64,000 nucleotides of DNA. It comes from Croceivirga sp. Its GTDB lineage: Bacteria; Bacteroidota; Bacteroidia; Flavobacteriales; Flavobacteriaceae. Each line of letters starts with the position of its first letter. Position 1 is the first letter of the stretch. Shown here piece by piece: positions 60,839 through 64,000 of this stretch. The translations under genes were made by a program, and so were the position numbers. The stretch covers positions 55,911 to 119,910 of the forward strand of contig JANQKR010000014.1 in assembly GCA_028281025.1 (NCBI GenBank), written 5' to 3'. The notes under the pieces were generated by a model. That model did not search any database, was not told the origin of the DNA, and worked only from the letters and a program-made list of their open reading frames with translations.

Positions 60839-62029
60839 TTATGATATTACCCCTGAACCCAACAATTCCTCACCTTGGTACCAAGCTACAAATTGTCCTT
60901 CGGTTATGGCTGATTGCTTTTCCATAAAATCTACATAAAGACCACCTTCTACCCTATATAACGTGGCTTTTTGTAATGGCTGTCTATATCTGATTCTGGC
61001 ATTGACCTCCATGGTTTCATCAGGGGACAAGGTCAAATCTTGCCGTACCCAATGCAATTCTGCATCCTTAACAAACAGGGTCCTTCTATAAAGCCCTGGA
61101 TGGTTCTTTCCCTGACCGGTGTATATGGTATTCGTCTCTACATCCGTATCCAAAACAAAAAGGGGTTCCTTGGTACCACCTACGTCCAAACCTTTACGTT
61201 GGCCTATGGTAAAATAATGCGCCCCTGGATGTTGTCCCACCACTTCCCCGTCTTCGAGGGTATACTTGGGCTTTTCTGAAAAATGGGCCAACTCTTCCGC
61301 CTTATTGGCAAAGTGACCAAGGCCATTTTTAAAATGATCGGAATCCTTGGGCACTTCAATGATCATCCCTTCCTTGGGTTTGAGCTTTTGTTGAAGAAAT
61401 TCCGGAAGTCTTACTTTTCCTATAAAACAGAGACCTTGCGAATCTTTTTTATCTGCAGTTATCAAGTTGTGTTCAGCAGCTATCCTTCTTACCTCCGGTT
61501 TGGTCAACTCACCAATTGGGAACAAGGTTTTGGACAGTTGTTCCTGGGAAAGCTGACACAAAAAGTAGGATTGGTCCTTATTTTGATCAACTCCCGATAA
61601 AAGCCGAAATACCTCTTTTCCATCTTCTTGAAAAAAGGATTTCCTACGGCAATAATGGCCCGTTGCCACATAATCGGCTCCAAGATCCAGGGCAATCTTT
61701 AGAAATACATCAAACTTGATTTCGCGATTACAGAGCACATCCGGATTAGGGGTCCTCCCCCTTTCATACTCGTTGAACATATAATCAACAATCCGCTCTT
61801 TGTATACCTTGCTTAAATCCACCGTTTGGAATGGAATGCCCAATTTTTCAGCTACAATAAGGGCATCATTACTATCCTCCAACCATGGGCACTCATCCGA
61901 TATGGTTACCGAATCGTCATGCCAATTTTTCATAAAAAGACCGATGACGTCATACCCCTGTTCCTTCAACAAATAAGCGGCAACGCTGGAATCCACACCT
62001 CCGGAAAGGCCAATAACTACTTTTTTCAT
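60839..62029 (-). CDS. mnmA: tRNA-specific 2-thiouridylase MnmA
   Basis: Makes 2-thiouridine at the wobble position 34 of Lys, Glu and Gln tRNAs. The 396-residue protein (from ATG 62029) has the PP-loop [30 protein letters not shown], the catalytic Cys 100 in [13 protein letters not shown], and Cys 201 in [11 protein letters not shown], which forms the persulfide pair. The region GHYCR and [22 protein letters not shown] are also clear. The track adds six residues from 62047; the upstream -7 element would put transcription start after that codon, so it is rejected. Confidence 0.96.
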   Translation of the reverse strand: MKKVVIGLSGGVDSSVAAYLLKEQGYDVIGLFMKNWHDDSVTISDECPWLEDSNDALIVAEKLGIPFQTVDLSKVYKERIVDYMFNEYERGRTPNPDVLCNREIKFDVFLKIALDLGADYVATGHYCRRKSFFQEDGKEVFRLLSGVDQNKDQSYFLCQLSQEQLSKTLFPIGELTKPEVRRIAAEHNLITADKKDSQGLCFIGKVRLPEFLQQKLKPKEGMIIEVPKDSDHFKNGLGHFANKAEELAHFSEKPKYTLEDGEVVGQHPGAHYFTIGQRKGLDVGGTKEPLFVLDTDVETNTIYTGQGKNHPGLYRRTLFVKDAELHWVRQDLTLSPDETMEVNARIRYRQPLQKATLYRVEGGLYVDFMEKQSAITEGQFVAWYQGEELLGSGVIS

Positions 62030-62049
62030 CATTCTTTTTATCTGCATTG

Positions 62050-62057
62050 CAAAAATA
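62050..62057 (-). promoter_or_regulatory. mnmA -7 element
   Basis: On the minus strand TATTTTTG matches TAnnTTTG. Transcription would begin about 62043, leaving a short leader of about 15 bases before ATG 62029 and excluding the ATG at 62047. Confidence 0.6.
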
Positions 62058-62410
62058 CAAATTAAGACTGTCCTTCAGGAATTCCCACTACGGTAGACGC
62101 GGGACAAAACGGTGCATTTGTGGGAGATCTCCCCTCAAAACATGACAGGGAAAATCCATTTGTGGATAAAACAATAATGCAGTTTTGTTAAACTTTTCCA
62201 AAAAAATATAAAACAAAAGCAACCTTTTTATTTTTGTTCAATCTTTTCTATGTTTTATAAAACATTCACGTTTTCCTTAATTTTTTATAAAAAATTTTAG
62301 GAATTACAGTTTTATCGAAGAAAATTCAATAAAAGCCGAATAGTAGCATTCAGCTATTTTGTGTATGAAATAAAACAAATGATTAAACATAACAACTAAA
62401 ACGATTACCT
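62058..62410. other. Non-coding region upstream of the FAS1 gene
   Basis: About 350 bases without a reading frame of interest. It holds a -7-like TATTTTTG at 62229-62236 on the plus strand, about 175 bases before the FAS1 gene start, and two perfect palindromes (62251-62264 and 62279-62296) sharing the core TTTTATAAAA. Nothing else was recognised. The region is strongly AT-rich in its last 150 bases. Confidence 0.5.
62251..62296. promoter_or_regulatory. Pair of perfect palindromes before the FAS1 gene
   Basis: TGTTTTATAAAACA (62251-62264) and AATTTTTTATAAAAAATT (62279-62296) are perfect palindromes with centres 30 bases apart and the same TTTTATAAAA core. They could be operators for a dimeric regulator, but AT-richness makes chance a serious alternative. 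Confidence 0.35.
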
Positions 62411-64000
62411 ATGAGACACCCCACGAAAATGAAAAATTATTTTTTGCTGTTCCTGATTACACTACTCACGTTTTCCTGTGATGAAGAGGACGATGGAGCA
62501 AAAACAATGGAAAATGATGCTCCCAAAAGCAATATTGTGGAAACTGCCGCTGATACCGAGGTATTAGGGAGTTTGGTTGCCGCCCTGACCAAAGCAGATG
62601 AAAATGAAGCTTCCAATTTAGTGAACGCCTTAGGTGGAGAAGGTCCTTTCACCGTTTTCGCCCCCACCAATGATGCTTTTAGCAATTTGTTTGCGGATTT
62701 GGATGGTTTTGATTCCTTGGACGATTTTGATACCGAAGAAGAACGGGACTTATTGGCCTTGATACTTCAATATCATGTAATAGCCGGTCAAGAATTGGCT
62801 TCTGAAAATTTATCCAATGAGCAGGAACTCCCCACGCTATTGGGAGAAAATCTTACGGTTTCCCTGGATGGAGGAGTATTTATACAGGATGCTACCGATG
62901 TGGATGCAGAAGTTGTTAGCTCGGATAATTTTACCAGCAATGGTGTGGTCCATATAATTGATAAGGTTTTGTTGCCCCTAACGGTCATAGAGATGTTAAA
63001 TGGGGACACGCTCGTGGACATTGTGGTGGGTGCCGAATCACTATCCCTTTTGGAGGAAGCCGTTATTAAAGCCGATTTGGTCGAGACATTGAGCGGTGAA
63101 GGACCATTTACCGTTTTCGCGCCAGATGATAATGCCTTCGTTGCTCTTTTGGATGCGCTTGGGGATGACTATAACAGCTTGGACGATTTCGATACCATAG
63201 AGGAAATTGCCCTACTTACCAATATTTTATTGTACCATGTTATTCCCAATGAAACTATTTCAAAGGCGAATTTGAAGGAAGGTGGAGTCCCCACTGCACT
63301 AGCGGACAACAGTCTGGATATAATTGCTTCAAACGACACCTTCGTTATTGGGGATGATACCGATGTGGATGCCAACATCACCGATACGGATTTCACTGCT
63401 TCCAACGGGGTAGCGCACATCATTGATAAAGTGCTTTTGCCACAGTCCGTTTTGGATGCCATAAATGGAGGAATGTCCATGAACCTTGTGGAAATTGTGG
63501 TGGGCACAGAATCCCTATCCCTTTTGGAGGAAGCTGTGATAGCGGCAGGACTGGCCGGGACACTTGGTGGTGACGGGCCGTTTACCGTTTTCGCCCCGAC
63601 CGACGATGCCTTTGTGGCACTTTTGGACATCCTTGGGGACGATTACAACAGTTTGGCCGATTTTGACACCCAGGAGGAACTTGACCTCCTTACCGATATC
63701 CTTCTCTACCACGTGCTGCCACAGCAGGTACTGGAGGCCGACCTGAATCCCGGTACCGTGCCCACTGCACTTATGGACAATTCCCTGGAGGTCATTGCCT
63801 CCGGAAACACCTTTGTCATCGGTGATGCCTCGGACACCGATGCCAATATCAAGGATACCGACATCTTGGCTTCCAATGGGGTGGCGCACACCATTGATAA
63901 GGTGCTTTTGCCACAGGCGGCCATTGATTTTGTCATGCAAATGCAGATGAGGAACCTCGTGGAGATCGTGGTCGAGACCGATGACCTTTCCCTCTTGGAG
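62411..64000 (+). CDS. Multi-FAS1 (fasciclin) lipoprotein, N-terminal part
   Basis: An open frame from ATG 62411 to the window end (530 codons, no stop), missing from the ORF track because it is cut off. It starts with a lipoprotein signal (YFLLFLITLLTFSC), a short acidic linker, and then fasciclin domains: the first about residues 40-195, the second about 200-355, the third from about 357, and a fourth beginning at the edge. Each has the FAS1 motifs GPFTVFAPTNDAF and YHV, and the ending SNGVVHIIDKVLLP. Successive repeats are about 157 residues apart. Such proteins are surface adhesins or matrix proteins. Domain 3 looks richer in G and C than domain 1. Total length is unknown. Confidence 0.92.
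   Translation, partial: MRHPTKMKNYFLLFLITLLTFSCDEEDDGAKTMENDAPKSNIVETAADTEVLGSLVAALTKADENEASNLVNALGGEGPFTVFAPTNDAFSNLFADLDGFDSLDDFDTEEERDLLALILQYHVIAGQELASENLSNEQELPTLLGENLTVSLDGGVFIQDATDVDAEVVSSDNFTSNGVVHIIDKVLLPLTVIEMLNGDTLVDIVVGAESLSLLEEAVIKADLVETLSGEGPFTVFAPDDNAFVALLDALGDDYNSLDDFDTIEEIALLTNILLYHVIPNETISKANLKEGGVPTALADNSLDIIASNDTFVIGDDTDVDANITDTDFTASNGVAHIIDKVLLPQSVLDAINGGMSMNLVEIVVGTESLSLLEEAVIAAGLAGTLGGDGPFTVFAPTDDAFVALLDILGDDYNSLADFDTQEELDLLTDILLYHVLPQQVLEADLNPGTVPTALMDNSLEVIASGNTFVIGDASDTDANIKDTDILASNGVAHTIDKVLLPQAAIDFVMQMQMRNLVEIVVETDDLSLLE

Noticed and set aside
63169-63940. Minus-strand ORFs of 153, 141 and 76 residues
   Set aside because: They are shadows of the FAS1 repeats on the plus strand, caused by the repetitive base pattern.

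Overview
The window looks like chromosomal DNA of a member of the Flavobacteriaceae (Bacteroidota), probably a marine one. The reasons are flavobacterial promoter signatures (TTTG, about 20 bases, then TAnnTTTG) before rpsA, lpdA, pyrR and rnpB; a GIN-domain/ECF-sigma cluster; a DnaX lacking the zinc-binding insert; KdnB/KdsB sugar genes; and many small families typical of this group (DUF4126, DUF3822, DUF2807, DUF1572, UMF1 transporters). The genus cannot be fixed from the sequence alone.

Layout. 1-4017 is a scarred accessory region: the end of a GH172 (DUF2961) glycosidase gene, the 5' stump of a frameshifted CRTAC1/FG-GAP lipoprotein gene, a complete IS3-family element (with a frame break in its orfB), the 5' stump of a tyrosine-recombinase gene that the ORF track misses, and a 19-base near copy of the initiator-tRNA anticodon arm. 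4018-9724 holds a minus-strand group ending in Kdo/8-amino-Kdo sugar genes (recD-like helicase, DUF4126, kdsB, HAD phosphatase, kdnB, PlsC-like acyltransferase). 9827-14009 runs through a DUF3822 pair, rsmD, rnpB (RNase P RNA, minus strand) and dnaX. 14011-21470 contains miaE and a long minus-strand run pyrR-pyrB-STAS-like-four-helix-rnz-pdxH-sixA-ppk1. 21658-27402 holds rpsA, a LysM protein, cmk and lon.

27622-31315 is a five-gene ECF sigma, anti-sigma-like and secreted beta-solenoid cluster with a tandem DUF2807 duplication. 31363-38017 has an UMF1 transporter, an M48 lipoprotein protease, a GH31 alpha-glucosidase and glgB. 38172-45408 holds a collagen-like lipoprotein, tandem msrB genes, DUF1572, lpdA, DUF3817, aroQ, two outer-membrane proteins and xerD. 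45433-50478 has an NDH-2-type dehydrogenase, an M20D amidohydrolase followed by the decayed tail of a second M20 hydrolase, a second ECF pair and a second acyltransferase. 50517-59344 has a NUDIX/peptidyl-prolyl isomerase pair whose start codons overlap head to head, a TRIC-family channel, and the RDD/SpoIIM/DUF4129/DUF4350/MoxR/DUF58 membrane cluster. 59336-64000 has a YfiM-like protein, a nitronate monooxygenase-like enzyme, mnmA, and the start of a large multi-FAS1 lipoprotein gene that is absent from the ORF track because it runs off the window.

Most of the window is intact, tightly packed core genome. The best candidates for undescribed biology are the sigma/beta-solenoid cluster, the MoxR-SpoIIM membrane cluster, and the layered mobile-element scar near 1.3-3.7 kb. 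No rRNA, complete tRNA, CRISPR array or replication origin was seen.
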